Of a stretch of 64,000 nt of DNA, positions 10,523 through 20,042 are shown in pieces. Below the pieces are notes generated by a model. That model saw only the letters and a program-made list of their open reading frames with translations. It was not told the origin of the DNA and did no database searches. This stretch comes from Thioclava sp. SK-1 (GTDB taxonomy: Bacteria > Pseudomonadota > Alphaproteobacteria > Rhodobacterales > Rhodobacteraceae), in the NCBI RefSeq assembly GCF_001705665.1, contig NZ_MDHA01000022.1:61482-125481 (forward strand). Reading direction: 5' to 3'. The first letter of the stretch is position 1. Every line of letters begins with the position of its first letter. A program made the translations under genes and the position numbers.

Positions 10523-11229
10523 GATGCATCCTTGGATTTACCGGCCTGCGTGCGTGCGACGTTTTCGACCGTAGTGGAAAGATGGGTGCGCAGCGCCGTG
10601 GCACAGGCCACCGCATTGCGGTCTTTTAAGGCCTGAAACACCATATCATGTTCGCGCAGGGTCCGGGGTCTGTCCGGCTTCGAGCGCGATGAAATGAACC
10701 GGGCGCGCCACAACCGCGCGTTATATTGCCGCTGCGTTTCGGCCAAAGGACGGTTGCCCGACGCCCGCACGATAGCTTCGTGGAACGCCATATCCCGGCG
10801 AAAAAAGGTCAATGGATCATCCAGGTCAGAGCGGTCGCGCATCGCAGCACAAATCTCACCAATGGCGCGGATTTCGGCATCGGTCGCCTTGGCGCAGGCC
10901 TGTTCCCCTGCCAGACCTTCCAGCGCGCCCAGAACGGACAGGTTTTGCGCCAATGTATCCAGATCAGGATCGGCTACAAACGGGCGGCGAGTGGGTCCAT
11001 ATTCCACCAGCCCTTCTATTTCCAACAGCCGCAAGGCCTCACGCAAAGGGGTGCGTGAAATCCCCAGAGCATCGGCCAAGTCGCGCTCCCGGATCGGCTG
11101 ACCGGGGGCAATTTTTTCCAACAAAATAAAGTCGCGCAACCGGTCGGCCGCCTCCTCAGACAAGGATTTGCGCGCCGTAATTGGGGACAGCTCGGCAAGA
11201 TGGGTCGCAAGATCAAGATGTTCGGTCAT
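10519..11229 (-). CDS. GntR/FadR-subfamily transcriptional regulator
   Basis: 236 residues. The N-terminal winged helix (about residues 20-85; RDFILLEKIAPGQPIRERDLA, then LGISRTPLREAL, the GntR recognition segment) is followed by a helical FCD ligand domain with the metal-binding pattern DMAFHEAI. It sits between the keto-deoxy acid dehydratase gene and the PdxA-like gene, overlapping the latter by ATGA. The likely target is its own operon: a perfect palindrome of FadR-family type lies upstream of the first gene, tctC. The ligand is probably the sugar acid or an intermediate. Confidence 0.88.
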   Translation of the reverse strand: MTEHLDLATHLAELSPITARKSLSEEAADRLRDFILLEKIAPGQPIRERDLADALGISRTPLREALRLLEIEGLVEYGPTRRPFVADPDLDTLAQNLSVLGALEGLAGEQACAKATDAEIRAIGEICAAMRDRSDLDDPLTFFRRDMAFHEAIVRASGNRPLAETQRQYNARLWRARFISSRSKPDRPRTLREHDMVFQALKDRNAVACATALRTHLSTTVENVARTQAGKSKDAS

Positions 11230-11238
11230 AGTATGTCC

Positions 11239-12153
11239 TCAATGTCCCCACCGCATCGAAATTGGATCGAGCGGCTGCAACAGGTCCAACAATTCTGCGC
11301 GTGTCTCTGGCGCAAGTGGCGGTATAGGATGACGGCAGAAATCAGAAGCAAAAACCCGCCCCTCGACCATCGCAGCCTTTGCCGCACGAAACCCACATTG
11401 CCGGTTTTCATGGTTCACCGCGGGTAAGACCTGCGTATAGCGCGCCACCGCAGTGGCGCGATCTCCCGCACGATGCGCGGCGACACAGGCCCCGATATGT
11501 TCGGTGACCATCGCCGAACACATGGTGCCGCAGGCGCCCGCATCCAGATCGGCCAGCATCGTGATCCCTTCTTCACCATCCAGCGGTGACACAATATCTG
11601 CACCACCTTGTGCAATCAGCGTGCGCAGCTTCGCCGCCGCTGCGACGGATTCAATCTTGAAATGCTGAACCATTTCAATCTCGCGTGCCATGCGCACCAA
11701 CAACGGCACGGGCAGATCCACCCCGGACAAAGGCGCATCTTGCACCATGATCGGGATGCCCACTTCGCCCACACGGGCGAAGTGTTCATAGGTTTGCGCA
11801 GCGGTGCCCTTTAACAACGCGCCGTGATAGGGCGGCATCATCATCACGGCTGTCGCGCCCAAATCATGGGCCAACTGCGCACGTTCCACTGCAATCGGTG
11901 TGGCATAATGCGAAATCGTGACAATAACCGGCAGGCGCCCCGCCATATGTTCCAGCGACAGCCGCGTCAGCGCCGCGCGTTCCTCATCGGAAATCAAGAA
12001 CTGTTCCGAAAAATTGGCTAAGACACACATCCCATCGGCCCCTTGATCGACGATACAATCGATCACCCGCCGCATGCCGGGCAGATCCAGCGTGCCATCG
12101 GGATGAAACGGTGTGGGTGCTACGGGCCATGCGCCGGTGAATTGCTGTGCCAT
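11239..12153 (-). CDS. L-2-keto-3-deoxyarabonate dehydratase-like protein (DHDPS/NAL superfamily)
   Basis: 304 residues starting MAQQFTGAWPVAPTPF. The ATG at 12153 has GAGGA at correct spacing, whereas the ATG 6 bases earlier does not. The Schiff-base lysine is kept (QHFKIES, K166), but DapA active-site residues are replaced: GTTGES becomes ANFSEQ, the TPYYN motif becomes PPYHG, and LYNVP becomes VQDAP. From memory, these replacements match the Azospirillum L-2-keto-3-deoxyarabonate dehydratase, which also shares HENRQ and the C-terminal RWGH. That enzyme gives alpha-ketoglutaric semialdehyde, the substrate of the neighbouring ruined dehydrogenase. It is therefore not lysine-pathway DapA. Confidence 0.78.
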   Translation of the reverse strand: MAQQFTGAWPVAPTPFHPDGTLDLPGMRRVIDCIVDQGADGMCVLANFSEQFLISDEERAALTRLSLEHMAGRLPVIVTISHYATPIAVERAQLAHDLGATAVMMMPPYHGALLKGTAAQTYEHFARVGEVGIPIMVQDAPLSGVDLPVPLLVRMAREIEMVQHFKIESVAAAAKLRTLIAQGGADIVSPLDGEEGITMLADLDAGACGTMCSAMVTEHIGACVAAHRAGDRATAVARYTQVLPAVNHENRQCGFRAAKAAMVEGRVFASDFCRHPIPPLAPETRAELLDLLQPLDPISMRWGH

Positions 12154-12155
12154 CG

Positions 12156-13328
12156 TCATTCCTCGATCGTGAAGTGGTGCAAATGCGCATCCGAGATGGA
12201 AAGCCCCAGCCCCGGCGTGTCATCCGATAGCTGCAAAAACCCGTTTTGCGCCGCAGGATCCCCATCAAACACATAGTAGAACAGCTCATTTCCCACCTCG
12301 ACATCAAAGACTGGAAAATATTCCGACATCGGGCAATTCGGGCTAGCCATCGTCAGGTGATAATTGTGCATCTGCCCGGCATGGGGGATGACAGGCACCT
12401 GATAGGCCTCGGCCAGGGCATTGATTTTCTGCGCTGCCGTAATACCGCCGACACGATTGGTGTCATATTGAATCACGCTGACCGCGCGCGCCTCCAGCAA
12501 TTGGCGGAACCCGAACAAGGTGAATTCATGCTCCCCGCCCGAAATCGGGATTGATCCCCGGTTCAGCTCACCATAGCCATGAATGTCATCCGCGATCACC
12601 GGCTCCTCCAGCCAGCGCGGTTCAAACCGCTCCAGCTTGGGCAACATCCGGCGGGTGTAATCCAAATTCCACCCCATGTAACATTCCAACATCAGATCCG
12701 CATCATAGCCGATCACCTCGCGCACAGCTTCCACACGTTTGAGGTTCTCGCGCATGCCGGACATACCATCCTTAGGCCCCCAGCCAAACCGCATCTTATA
12801 TCCGGTATGGCCGGCAGCACGGGCGGTTTCGGCCTCTGTCTGCATGTCCGCGACCGGGCCGGAATATAGTTTGGAATAATAGACCGGAATGGCGTCCTTC
12901 ATTCGGCCGCCCAGCAGTTTGAACACCGGCTTGCCCGACAATTTACCCATCAGATCCCAGATCGCGATATCCACCGCCGAGATAGCAACCATTCCAACGC
13001 CTTTGCGCCCCCAGGCCAAGGTGCGGCGATACATTTTTTCCCACAAATAGGCATAGTCGAACGGGTCTTCTCCAATCACCAACGGGGCGTAATATTGGTC
13101 AATCGCCGCTTTGGTCAGACGTGGCGCCAGGGCCGCATTGCCGATCCCGATGGTGCCGTCTTCGCATTCGACCTCCACCGTCAGCCATTGATGGAACCGA
13201 AAGCTGCCCATCGCATCGCCCTTATCCCACAGCAGATCAGAAGCATTGGTGCAAAAATTTCCAGATGGCGGAACGGTTGGGCCGGTCCAGGTCCAAACGC
13301 GGGTCCGGACGGATTTGATCTTGCTCAC
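12156..13328 (-). CDS. Enolase-superfamily sugar-acid dehydratase, rhamnonate dehydratase-like
   Basis: 390 residues from a GTG at 13328 whose bases overlap the tctA stop (GTGA). The upstream extension lies inside tctA and is not used. Metal ligands are E215 (MLECYMGW), E241 (RWLEEP) and E266 (SGGEH). The acid/base dyad is D289 ([10 protein letters not shown]) and H316 (VIPHAG), as in the RhmD group of the mandelate racemase subfamily. It removes water from an aldonate to give a 2-keto-3-deoxy acid. Context (keto-deoxy-pentonate dehydratase and semialdehyde dehydrogenase remnant) points to a five-carbon acid such as L-arabonate or L-lyxonate. Context with rhamnose genes leaves L-rhamnonate possible. 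Confidence 0.8.
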   Translation of the reverse strand: MSKIKSVRTRVWTWTGPTVPPSGNFCTNASDLLWDKGDAMGSFRFHQWLTVEVECEDGTIGIGNAALAPRLTKAAIDQYYAPLVIGEDPFDYAYLWEKMYRRTLAWGRKGVGMVAISAVDIAIWDLMGKLSGKPVFKLLGGRMKDAIPVYYSKLYSGPVADMQTEAETARAAGHTGYKMRFGWGPKDGMSGMRENLKRVEAVREVIGYDADLMLECYMGWNLDYTRRMLPKLERFEPRWLEEPVIADDIHGYGELNRGSIPISGGEHEFTLFGFRQLLEARAVSVIQYDTNRVGGITAAQKINALAEAYQVPVIPHAGQMHNYHLTMASPNCPMSEYFPVFDVEVGNELFYYVFDGDPAAQNGFLQLSDDTPGLGLSISDAHLHHFTIEE

Positions 13329-14809
13329 AACATAGCCTTTCTTTTGAAAATCAGCGCCTTGAGTGCCGGGCCAAACAGCGCAGCACAGGTCAGGGCGAAA
13401 AATACAAGCGCGATGGGGCGTTGGAACATCATCCACCAATCCCCGCGGAACATAGCGATGGATTGGCCCAGCCGTTGTTCAACCATCACCCCCAGCACAA
13501 GGCCGATGGCCAAAGACACCACGGAAAACCCCGTTCGGTTCATCGCGAACCCGATGACCCCAAAGCCCAGCGCGATGAATATATCGCTGACCGATTGGCG
13601 GATCGCATAGGCCCCCACGATCGAAAACAAAAAGACCAACGGCCACAGGATTTGCACAGGCACCGTGGTGATCCGGGCGAAGATCGGCGCACCGCCCAGA
13701 CCGACGATCAAGAACAGCACATTGGCCAGCAACAGCCCGGCAAAAATCACACCCAGAAATTCGCCCTGTTCTGCAAACAGCGTCGGACCCGGCTGGATAC
13801 CTTGGGCCAATAGACCCGCAAGAATGACCGCCGCGGTGGGGCTGCCCGGAATACCCAGCGCAAGCGTCGGAACAAGGCTGCCGCCGATGGCGGCGTTATT
13901 TGCCGCCTCGGACGCAGCAATGCCTTCAATCTCTCCCTTGCCGAAATTCGCCTTATTGGACGACCATCGGCGGGCCTCATTATACGATATCATCGAGGCA
14001 ATCGTGGCCCCCTCGGCGGGAAGAACACCGATGAATGTGCCAATTCCGGTCGAGCGCAGGATTGTTTTTCGGATGCGCCGGAAATCCGCCATATCAGGCA
14101 ATTTGGCGGCTTTCATCGCGATAATTTCGCGCACAACATGCAGCTGCGTCGACTGGCCCAGCAATTCGGCAATACCAAAAATACCGATCATCACGGGCAC
14201 AAACCCTACGCCCTCATACAGGGCATGTGTGCCAAATGTGTAGCGCTCAACCCCCGTAAGAAGATCGACACCAACGGTGGACAACAGCACACCAAAGGCG
14301 CCGGCCATCAGGTTCTTGATCGCAGAACCGCCCCCAATCGTCGCCAGCATAGACAGCCCAAAAAGCGTCAGCGCGAAATATTCTGGTGGCCCGAAATCAT
14401 AGGCCAACCGGGCCATCAGCGGCGCGGCCATGAACAAAAACACAATCGAGGCAAAACCGCCAAGCGTTGACGCCAGCGTGGCCACGCCAAGGGCGCGCCC
14501 CGCCTGACCATCACGGGCCAGCGGATAGCCATCAAGGCAGGTCGTGGCGGAGGCCGACGTGCCCGGCGTGTTGATCAATATCGCCGTGATCGACCCTGCG
14601 AATGTCGCGGATCCATAAATCGTGGCCAGCATGACTGTGGCCGACACCGGATCCATCGTCAGTGTGAACGGCAATAACAGCGCGGCACCGGTGGTCGCAT
14701 TCAGCCCTGGCAAAACGCCGATGATCGTCCCCGCCAAGGTGGTCAACACGATCAAGAGAAGCAGGTTTGGATCGCCCAAGGCAGCCAAACCGGAAAGCAT
14801 ATCCGCCAT
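13325..14809 (-). CDS. tctA: Tripartite tricarboxylate transporter large membrane subunit (TctA family)
   Basis: 494 residues, about 12 hydrophobic segments. Has the TctA signature G-rich segments near the N terminus ([18 protein letters not shown]) and in the middle ([33 protein letters not shown]). It is the main permease of a secondary transporter for a carboxylate, here very likely the aldonic acid handled by the two dehydratases encoded directly downstream. Four bases separate it from tctB and it overlaps the dehydratase start by four bases, so all are one transcript. Confidence 0.93.
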   Translation of the reverse strand: MADMLSGLAALGDPNLLLLIVLTTLAGTIIGVLPGLNATTGAALLLPFTLTMDPVSATVMLATIYGSATFAGSITAILINTPGTSASATTCLDGYPLARDGQAGRALGVATLASTLGGFASIVFLFMAAPLMARLAYDFGPPEYFALTLFGLSMLATIGGGSAIKNLMAGAFGVLLSTVGVDLLTGVERYTFGTHALYEGVGFVPVMIGIFGIAELLGQSTQLHVVREIIAMKAAKLPDMADFRRIRKTILRSTGIGTFIGVLPAEGATIASMISYNEARRWSSNKANFGKGEIEGIAASEAANNAAIGGSLVPTLALGIPGSPTAAVILAGLLAQGIQPGPTLFAEQGEFLGVIFAGLLLANVLFLIVGLGGAPIFARITTVPVQILWPLVFLFSIVGAYAIRQSVSDIFIALGFGVIGFAMNRTGFSVVSLAIGLVLGVMVEQRLGQSIAMFRGDWWMMFQRPIALVFFALTCAALFGPALKALIFKRKAML

Positions 14810-14813
14810 GAGA

Positions 14814-15350
14814 TCACCGATAATAAAGATCTAAAAGGAAGCCGCGCGGAAAGCGCACCTCAAACAGCTGATCGAACAGCACAAAGACAAGCACAGGGGC
14901 CACCACGCCCAAGCCGATAAGGACAAGGACGCGCCGTTCGCCCCAGATGAAGGACACACCCGCCGTTGCCACCATCAGGGCAAACAGCAAATCGCCCAAT
15001 CCCAGCAACGCGGCAAAGCCTGCCAACATCAAAAGACTGCGCCAGAACGCTGGGGCAAGCGGTTCAAGCTGCGCATCCTCAAGCCGGAATTCATGGTGCT
15101 TAAGCTCAATAAACGCCAAAACCGACAACAGCAGGATCAGCCCCGAAATCAATCGGGGGAAGGCCGCAGGCTGAAAGCCGCGGATCAAAAATGGCGGCAC
15201 ATCTTTGAAGGTGAACGACCAGCCAATCGCAAACAGTGCAAGGCTGCAGGCAATCAACAACGGGATCAACGCGCGCGGGTTATGTGCGGGCATGGGATGA
15301 TCTTTCATAATGGATGGGACAGGCGGCACATTGGGTGGCACGATGGCCAC
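14814..15350 (-). CDS. tctB: Tripartite tricarboxylate transporter small membrane subunit (TctB family)
   Basis: About 160-178 residues with four membrane segments (ALIPLLIACSLALFAIGW, LISGLILLLSVLAFIEL and two near the C terminus). Low sequence conservation is normal for TctB. The identity rests on size, topology and position between tctC and tctA. The start is uncertain: the coordinate given is a GTG 18 bases after the tctC stop, while ATG codons at 15308 (MKDHP) and 15293 (MPAHN) would give shorter proteins. Confidence 0.85.
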   Translation of the reverse strand: MAIVPPNVPPVPSIMKDHPMPAHNPRALIPLLIACSLALFAIGWSFTFKDVPPFLIRGFQPAAFPRLISGLILLLSVLAFIELKHHEFRLEDAQLEPLAPAFWRSLLMLAGFAALLGLGDLLFALMVATAGVSFIWGERRVLVLIGLGVVAPVLVFVLFDQLFEVRFPRGFLLDLYYR

Positions 15351-15368
15351 CCAAGACAGGCAACGGCC

Positions 15369-16313
15369 CTATCCTTGAACATATCCAAGGGTGATAAGCG
15401 CCTCTTGCATCTGACGGACACTTTGATCCATCTGCCGGCCCCAATCTTTCGCCCCCGCGACCGAGTTCCCTTCAAGCCCCTGCGATTGCAAAAACTCCAG
15501 ATACTCCGGGGATTGCATGCCTTCCATTAACGCCGCTTCCAGTTTGGCGACGATATCCGCCGGTGTGCCCTCGCGCACGGCAAAGCCGCGTACAGTGGCG
15601 AAATCTGCATCAATCCCCAAATCGGCGGTGGTCGGTGTATCCGGCGCAGTTGCCAGACGTTCGGACCCCGTGACGATGGCCGGGCACACCTCCCCCGCTG
15701 TGATTTGTGCAGCTGCCTCGCCGTAATTCAGCACGCCAACGTCAATATTTCCGCCAACCAAATTGGTCAGCAGATCGCCGCCACCCTCAAAAGGAATGAT
15801 ATCAGGTGGGTTTACGCCTGCAGCCTTGGTGAACATAAAGGCGGAGACATCGTCGATATTGGCGACATGGGTCACGCCATAGGACAGCGACTGGGACGTT
15901 TGCGCGTCAATAAACGCCTGAGCATCGGCGTAAGCGCCACATTTGACCATCAACACCTGCGGATCATTCGTGCCACGCGCGACAGGGATCCAACCCTCTG
16001 CCGAGGATGCGCCATTTTTGGCCTGTGTCACCGCATGGCCGGTGGTCCAAACCAACAGCGTCTGCCCATCTGCCGGGCGCCCGTTCACATATTCCATCGA
16101 AACAGCGCCCGACCCGCCCTGTTTCGAGACAACGATCATATCGGCACCCAAAACCGGCGCGACCGAGCGCAGCATCATCCGCGCTGTTGTATCCGTTCCG
16201 CCCCCCGCACCGGAATGCGTCACGACTTCAATGGTGCCTTTAGGAAATTCATCTGCATGTGCCGCAACAGCACAAACCGACGCCAGCAGCGCCGATGTCA
16301 CAATATGTTTCAT
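15369..16313 (-). CDS. tctC: Tripartite tricarboxylate transporter substrate-binding protein (TctC family)
   Basis: 314 residues with a Sec signal peptide (MKHIVTSALLASVCAVAAHA, cleavage about residue 20). It has the Bug/TctC fold with the typical early segment IEVVTHSGAGGGTDTTARMM, which contacts the ligand carboxylate. It captures the sugar acid in the periplasm for TctAB. AGGAGG lies 7 bases before the ATG. It is the first gene of the sugar-acid operon, downstream of the palindrome at 16384-16399. Confidence 0.92.
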   Translation of the reverse strand: MKHIVTSALLASVCAVAAHADEFPKGTIEVVTHSGAGGGTDTTARMMLRSVAPVLGADMIVVSKQGGSGAVSMEYVNGRPADGQTLLVWTTGHAVTQAKNGASSAEGWIPVARGTNDPQVLMVKCGAYADAQAFIDAQTSQSLSYGVTHVANIDDVSAFMFTKAAGVNPPDIIPFEGGGDLLTNLVGGNIDVGVLNYGEAAAQITAGEVCPAIVTGSERLATAPDTPTTADLGIDADFATVRGFAVREGTPADIVAKLEAALMEGMQSPEYLEFLQSQGLEGNSVAGAKDWGRQMDQSVRQMQEALITLGYVQG

Positions 16314-16383
16314 GATATCCTCCTGAGCACTGCCTCCTCGCAGCGCAGGGATACCTTACCCACGATTCGCCTTAGTTTGCAAT

Positions 16384-16399
16384 ATTTGGTATACCAAAT
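16384..16399 (-). promoter_or_regulatory. GntR/FadR-type operator upstream of tctC
   Basis: A perfect 16-bp palindrome, ATTTGGTATACCAAAT, lies 71 bp before the tctC start in the only AT-rich gap of the operon. The core TTGGTATACCAA matches the known form of FadR-subfamily sites such as those of UxuR/ExuR. The operon encodes one GntR/FadR regulator (10519-11229), which is the obvious candidate to bind it. Confidence 0.75.
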
Positions 16400-16475
16400 T
16401 TCATATTTCATTTTGCGCGTAGCCTGCCACTACAGCTCCCCCGCGCCGGACAAGCCAGCGCAGGGTAGAGGGTAT

Positions 16476-17750
16476 TTACACGATGCCGCCCCCACCGCCT
16501 TTTACAACAGGGCGCTTGGCCGCAACCTGTGCCCGATAGCCAGAGGCGCGATAGGCCATGATCGGGTCAATCGCGCCGCTTGTTTCAAGCCGTGCCATGG
16601 CCAAGATCGGCTCTACATCCGTGCGGAACCCAGCCCGCAGCGTCGCCGAAGCCATCAGCGCATCATTATCGTCTTGATAGGCCGCCAAAGCCGCACGATC
16701 GACCAACGCCGCCTGCACCGCAGCACGTTGAATTTCCATTGCAGAAATCATCAGGCTTTCGATTGGATCGGTCACGTTATGGGATTGGTCGATCATATGC
16801 GCCAGATCCAGCCCCGGCGTGCCCTCCGCATCCACCAGCTCGTTCCACACCAAGAACAGCCGATAGGGTTCGATGGTGCCTGCATCCAGATCATCATCAC
16901 CGTATTTACTGTCATTGAAGTGAAAACCACCCAGCTTGCCTGCATGGATCAGTCGGCTGACGATCATCTCAATATTCACATTCGGGGCGTGATGGCCAAG
17001 ATCCACAAGGCACATCGCCTTGTCCCCCAACTCCTGCGCGGTCAACAGGCTGGTGCCCCAATCTTGCACCACGGTCGAATAAAAGGCAGGCTCATAAATC
17101 TTATGTTCTGAAAAGATCCGCCAATCCTCTGGCAGCCCTTTATAGATCTCTTTCATTGACGCCAGATAACGTTCAAACTGCCGCCCCATATGGGTTTGAC
17201 CGGGGAAATTTGCACCGTCTCCGATCCAAACCGTAAGTGCCTTAGAGCCAAGCTGGGCGCCTATTTCGATACATTCAAGATTATGCTCAATCGCCTGCGC
17301 CCGCGTCGCACCATCCGTGTGACTGAGCGAGCCGAACTTATAACTATGTTCATCGCCCGTATCCGAAAACGTATTGGAGTTCATCGCGTCAAAGCGCAAA
17401 TTCAGCGTCTGAGCCTTGGCGTTCAAATCTGCCGGATCGGCCTTATCCCATGGGATATGCAGCGACACGGTCGGCGTCGCCTGTGTCAACTGATGGATCA
17501 CCCCACAATCATCAAGCTTGTCGAAGATCGTCGCGGGCTCGCCGTGTCCGGGGAACCGTGCGAAACGCGTGCCCCCCGTGCCGGTGCCCCAGCTTGGCAC
17601 GGCCACGCCAAAGGCTTTGGCCCGGTCTTTCACCGTGTCAATATTCACTCCGCGCCGCGCCAAACGCTCTCCCAGTGCGGCGTAATCTCTGGCAAGATCT
17701 GCCGAAACGAGGGCGTTGGCCTTCGCAATCACATCCGTATTAATCATCAT
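16476..17750 (-). CDS. rhaI: L-rhamnose isomerase, rhizobial/Pseudomonas type
   Basis: 424 residues. Interconverts L-rhamnose and L-rhamnulose in the cytoplasm. It has the TIM-barrel metal-binding layout of the RhaI family: EHKIYEPAFYSTVVQDWG, DLGHHAPNVNIE and GGFHFNDSKYGDDDLDAG, which hold the metal and substrate ligands. GGGAGG precedes two adjacent ATGs. The second (17747) has the better spacing, so the protein may be one residue shorter. It lies 111 bp after rhaD in the same direction, with a hairpin between. Rhamnose genes on the opposite side of the operator complete the pathway. Confidence 0.95.
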   Translation of the reverse strand: MMINTDVIAKANALVSADLARDYAALGERLARRGVNIDTVKDRAKAFGVAVPSWGTGTGGTRFARFPGHGEPATIFDKLDDCGVIHQLTQATPTVSLHIPWDKADPADLNAKAQTLNLRFDAMNSNTFSDTGDEHSYKFGSLSHTDGATRAQAIEHNLECIEIGAQLGSKALTVWIGDGANFPGQTHMGRQFERYLASMKEIYKGLPEDWRIFSEHKIYEPAFYSTVVQDWGTSLLTAQELGDKAMCLVDLGHHAPNVNIEMIVSRLIHAGKLGGFHFNDSKYGDDDLDAGTIEPYRLFLVWNELVDAEGTPGLDLAHMIDQSHNVTDPIESLMISAMEIQRAAVQAALVDRAALAAYQDDNDALMASATLRAGFRTDVEPILAMARLETSGAIDPIMAYRASGYRAQVAAKRPVVKGGGGGIV

Positions 17751-17787
17751 TTCCTCCCATCAGGTGCCTACCCACCTGGAAATTCAT

Positions 17788-17816
17788 GGGTCCACCGAAC
17801 CGCTGTCCGGTGGCCC
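17788..17816 (-). other. Hairpin in the rhaD-rhaI gap
   Basis: Inverted repeat GGGTCCACCG (17788-17797) against CGGTGGCCC (17808-17816), followed on the transcript by a second short repeat (CAGGTG ... CACCTG, 17761-17779) just before the rhaI ribosome binding site. There is no T-run, so it is more likely an mRNA processing or stability element than a terminator. Confidence 0.45.
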
Positions 17817-17861
17817 AGGTGCCGCCCCTCAGGCCCATCATCGAAGCGGCATCATCTGTTC

Positions 17862-19970
17862 TTAGCGCGTGAACGCCTCTTTGTTGCCGGCATCTACGTT
17901 GATGATATTGCCGGTGGATTTGGCCGAAGCGTCCGAGGCCAGGAAATACGCAGCCTCTGCAATGTCTTCGGGCAGGACCGATCGCTTCAGCATGGAACGC
18001 TGGCGATACATCTCTTCCAGCCCACCCTTATCGGTGCCATAGGTGGAGGCGCGCTGATCCAGCCATTCGCCCGACCAGATCTTGGACCCCTTCAACACCG
18101 CGTCGGGATTGACCACATTCACACGAATACCCGCCTCGGCCCCCTCCAGTGCCAAACAGCGCGCCAGATGGATCTCTGACGCTTTCGCCGTGCAATAGGC
18201 CGAGGCATTGGGCGACGCCGCCAGCCCGTTCTTTGACGCAACAAACACAATCGCACCGCCGATATCTTGTGCGCGCATCAATTTGAACGCCGTGCGCGAC
18301 ACAAGGAAATACCCGGTGGATAAGATCGCCATGTTCTTATTCCACAAATCCAGTGTCGTTTCTTCAATCGGCGCCGAAGAGGCAATGCCCGCGTTTGACA
18401 CCAAAATGTCGATGCCGCCGAATTCCACCGCCAGATCGGCATAGGCCTGCACCACCGCCATCTCATCTGTCACATTCATTTCAACGGTGCGCACGACGTC
18501 AGGGGAATAGGCGCTCGACAGTCCTTTGGCAGTGTCGGCCAGCGCGCTGGCATCAATATCGGCCAGCATCACACAGGCGCCTTCGCGCAGATACCGCTCG
18601 GCAGTGGCCGCACCGATGCCACCGGCACCGCCCGTGACCAGCGCCACACGGCCCGCCATTGCTTTTGGTTTGGGCATACGTTGCAGCTTGGCTTCTTCCA
18701 ACAGCCAATATTCGATATCAAACGCTTCTTGCTCTGGCAGACCGCAATACGTGCTGACCGTAGAGGCACCACGCATCACATTGATCGCGTTCACATAAAA
18801 CTCGCCTGCGATACGCGCCGTGGCTTTGTCCTTGGCAAAGGTGATCATGCCGACGCCGGGCACCAGATAAACGACTGCATTGGGGTCGCGCAACGCCGGG
18901 CTGTCCGCATGTTTGCAACGGTCATAATAGGCTGCGTAATCCTTACGATAGGCGCTGACCTGTCCGGGCAAGCCTTCCATCACTGCGTCAATATTGTTCT
19001 GGGCTGGGATGAAATCCACGACCAGAGGACGAATTTTTGTGCGCAAGAAATGGTCGGGGCAAGACGTGCCCAACGCCGCCAGATCCCGCATGCCCTTGGC
19101 ATTGACAAATTCCAGCACAGCATCGGAATCATTGAAATGGCCCACCATATGCTGCTGCCCCGACACCATACCGCGAATCGCTGGCATCAGTTTCGCGGCA
19201 ACCGCCCGCCGGTCTGCTTGCGGCAGGCTGTCATGTTCGGGGCCACCAAACACCGCCACGCCCTTGGTTTTTGCTGCAAAGAAATCCATCGCACGATTGA
19301 TGATATCCAGCGTCAGATCATAGCAGGCCTTGGCATCGTCATCCCAGGTGAACAGACCATGGCTTTCCAGCACAACGCCCTTCGCATCCGGGTTCTTCAG
19401 GCAGAAATCTTCCAACCACAGGCCCAATTCATAGCCCGGTTTTTTCCACGGCAACCAACCGATTTCATCGCCAAAAATATCAGCCGTCAATTGTTTGGAA
19501 TTGGCCGATGCAGCGATGGCAATAATCGCATCCGGATGCATGTGATCGACATGTTTTTTCGGCACATAGGCATGAAGCGGCGTGTCAATCGACGCCGCGC
19601 GCGGGTTCAGATTGAATGTGCAATGGGGCAAATATCCAACCATTTCATCTTCATGCGCCAGCCCACGGTATTTGCCCTTCAACGCGCGCAACTTGTCCAT
19701 ATACAGCGTCGAGAACCCGTCCATTTTGATCGAGCCGACATCCCCGCCCGATCCCTTGACCCATAGAACCTCGGCCATATCACCGGTCAGCGGATCCGCC
19801 TGCATCACTTTGGCAGAGGTATTGCCACCACCGTAATTGGTGATCCGCTTGTCAGATCCAAGCAGGTTGGAGCGGTACAGAAGCTTTTCTGGCTCGCTCA
19901 TTTTCTCTGCGACGGCATCATCCCATAAGGATTGCAGCCGCGCATGCAGGCGTTGATCGACGGTGGTCAT
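17862..19970 (-). CDS. rhaD: Bifunctional rhamnulose-1-phosphate aldolase / lactaldehyde dehydrogenase
   Basis: 702 residues from ATG 19970 (MTTVDQRLHARLQ). GGGAGGAG is well placed before it, so the longer upstream frame is rejected. The N-terminal part (about 1-440) is a class II aldolase with the zinc motif DHMHPD, cleaving rhamnulose-1-phosphate to DHAP and L-lactaldehyde. The C-terminal part (about 450-702) is a short-chain dehydrogenase with a TGGAGGIG nucleotide loop, the NAG motif (SNAGIAS) and YCTAK (Tyr/Lys catalytic pair), expected to oxidise lactaldehyde to L-lactate. The fusion is the rhizobial/Bacillus-type solution. It is the first gene of the minus-strand rhaD-rhaI unit and diverges from rhaR. 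Confidence 0.95.
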   Translation of the reverse strand: MTTVDQRLHARLQSLWDDAVAEKMSEPEKLLYRSNLLGSDKRITNYGGGNTSAKVMQADPLTGDMAEVLWVKGSGGDVGSIKMDGFSTLYMDKLRALKGKYRGLAHEDEMVGYLPHCTFNLNPRAASIDTPLHAYVPKKHVDHMHPDAIIAIAASANSKQLTADIFGDEIGWLPWKKPGYELGLWLEDFCLKNPDAKGVVLESHGLFTWDDDAKACYDLTLDIINRAMDFFAAKTKGVAVFGGPEHDSLPQADRRAVAAKLMPAIRGMVSGQQHMVGHFNDSDAVLEFVNAKGMRDLAALGTSCPDHFLRTKIRPLVVDFIPAQNNIDAVMEGLPGQVSAYRKDYAAYYDRCKHADSPALRDPNAVVYLVPGVGMITFAKDKATARIAGEFYVNAINVMRGASTVSTYCGLPEQEAFDIEYWLLEEAKLQRMPKPKAMAGRVALVTGGAGGIGAATAERYLREGACVMLADIDASALADTAKGLSSAYSPDVVRTVEMNVTDEMAVVQAYADLAVEFGGIDILVSNAGIASSAPIEETTLDLWNKNMAILSTGYFLVSRTAFKLMRAQDIGGAIVFVASKNGLAASPNASAYCTAKASEIHLARCLALEGAEAGIRVNVVNPDAVLKGSKIWSGEWLDQRASTYGTDKGGLEEMYRQRSMLKRSVLPEDIAEAAYFLASDASAKSTGNIINVDAGNKEAFTR

Positions 19971-20042
19971 CAGTATTCTCCTCCCGGTGAACCGTATAGT
20001 AAGCGGGTAATTCGACCCAAGACTGAACAGGGTGCAGCGTCT

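Noticed and set aside
12153..13439. Longer 427-residue version of the enolase-superfamily dehydratase
   Set aside because: The extra 37 residues lie inside tctA and do not resemble the family; the GTG overlapping the tctA stop gives the expected N terminus.
15705..17111. 468-residue plus-strand open frame crossing tctC and rhaI
   Set aside because: It runs across two real minus-strand genes and their intergenic operator; composition is that of an antisense shadow.
18681..19766. 361-residue plus-strand open frame inside rhaD
   Set aside because: Antisense to the conserved aldolase domain with no independent evidence.
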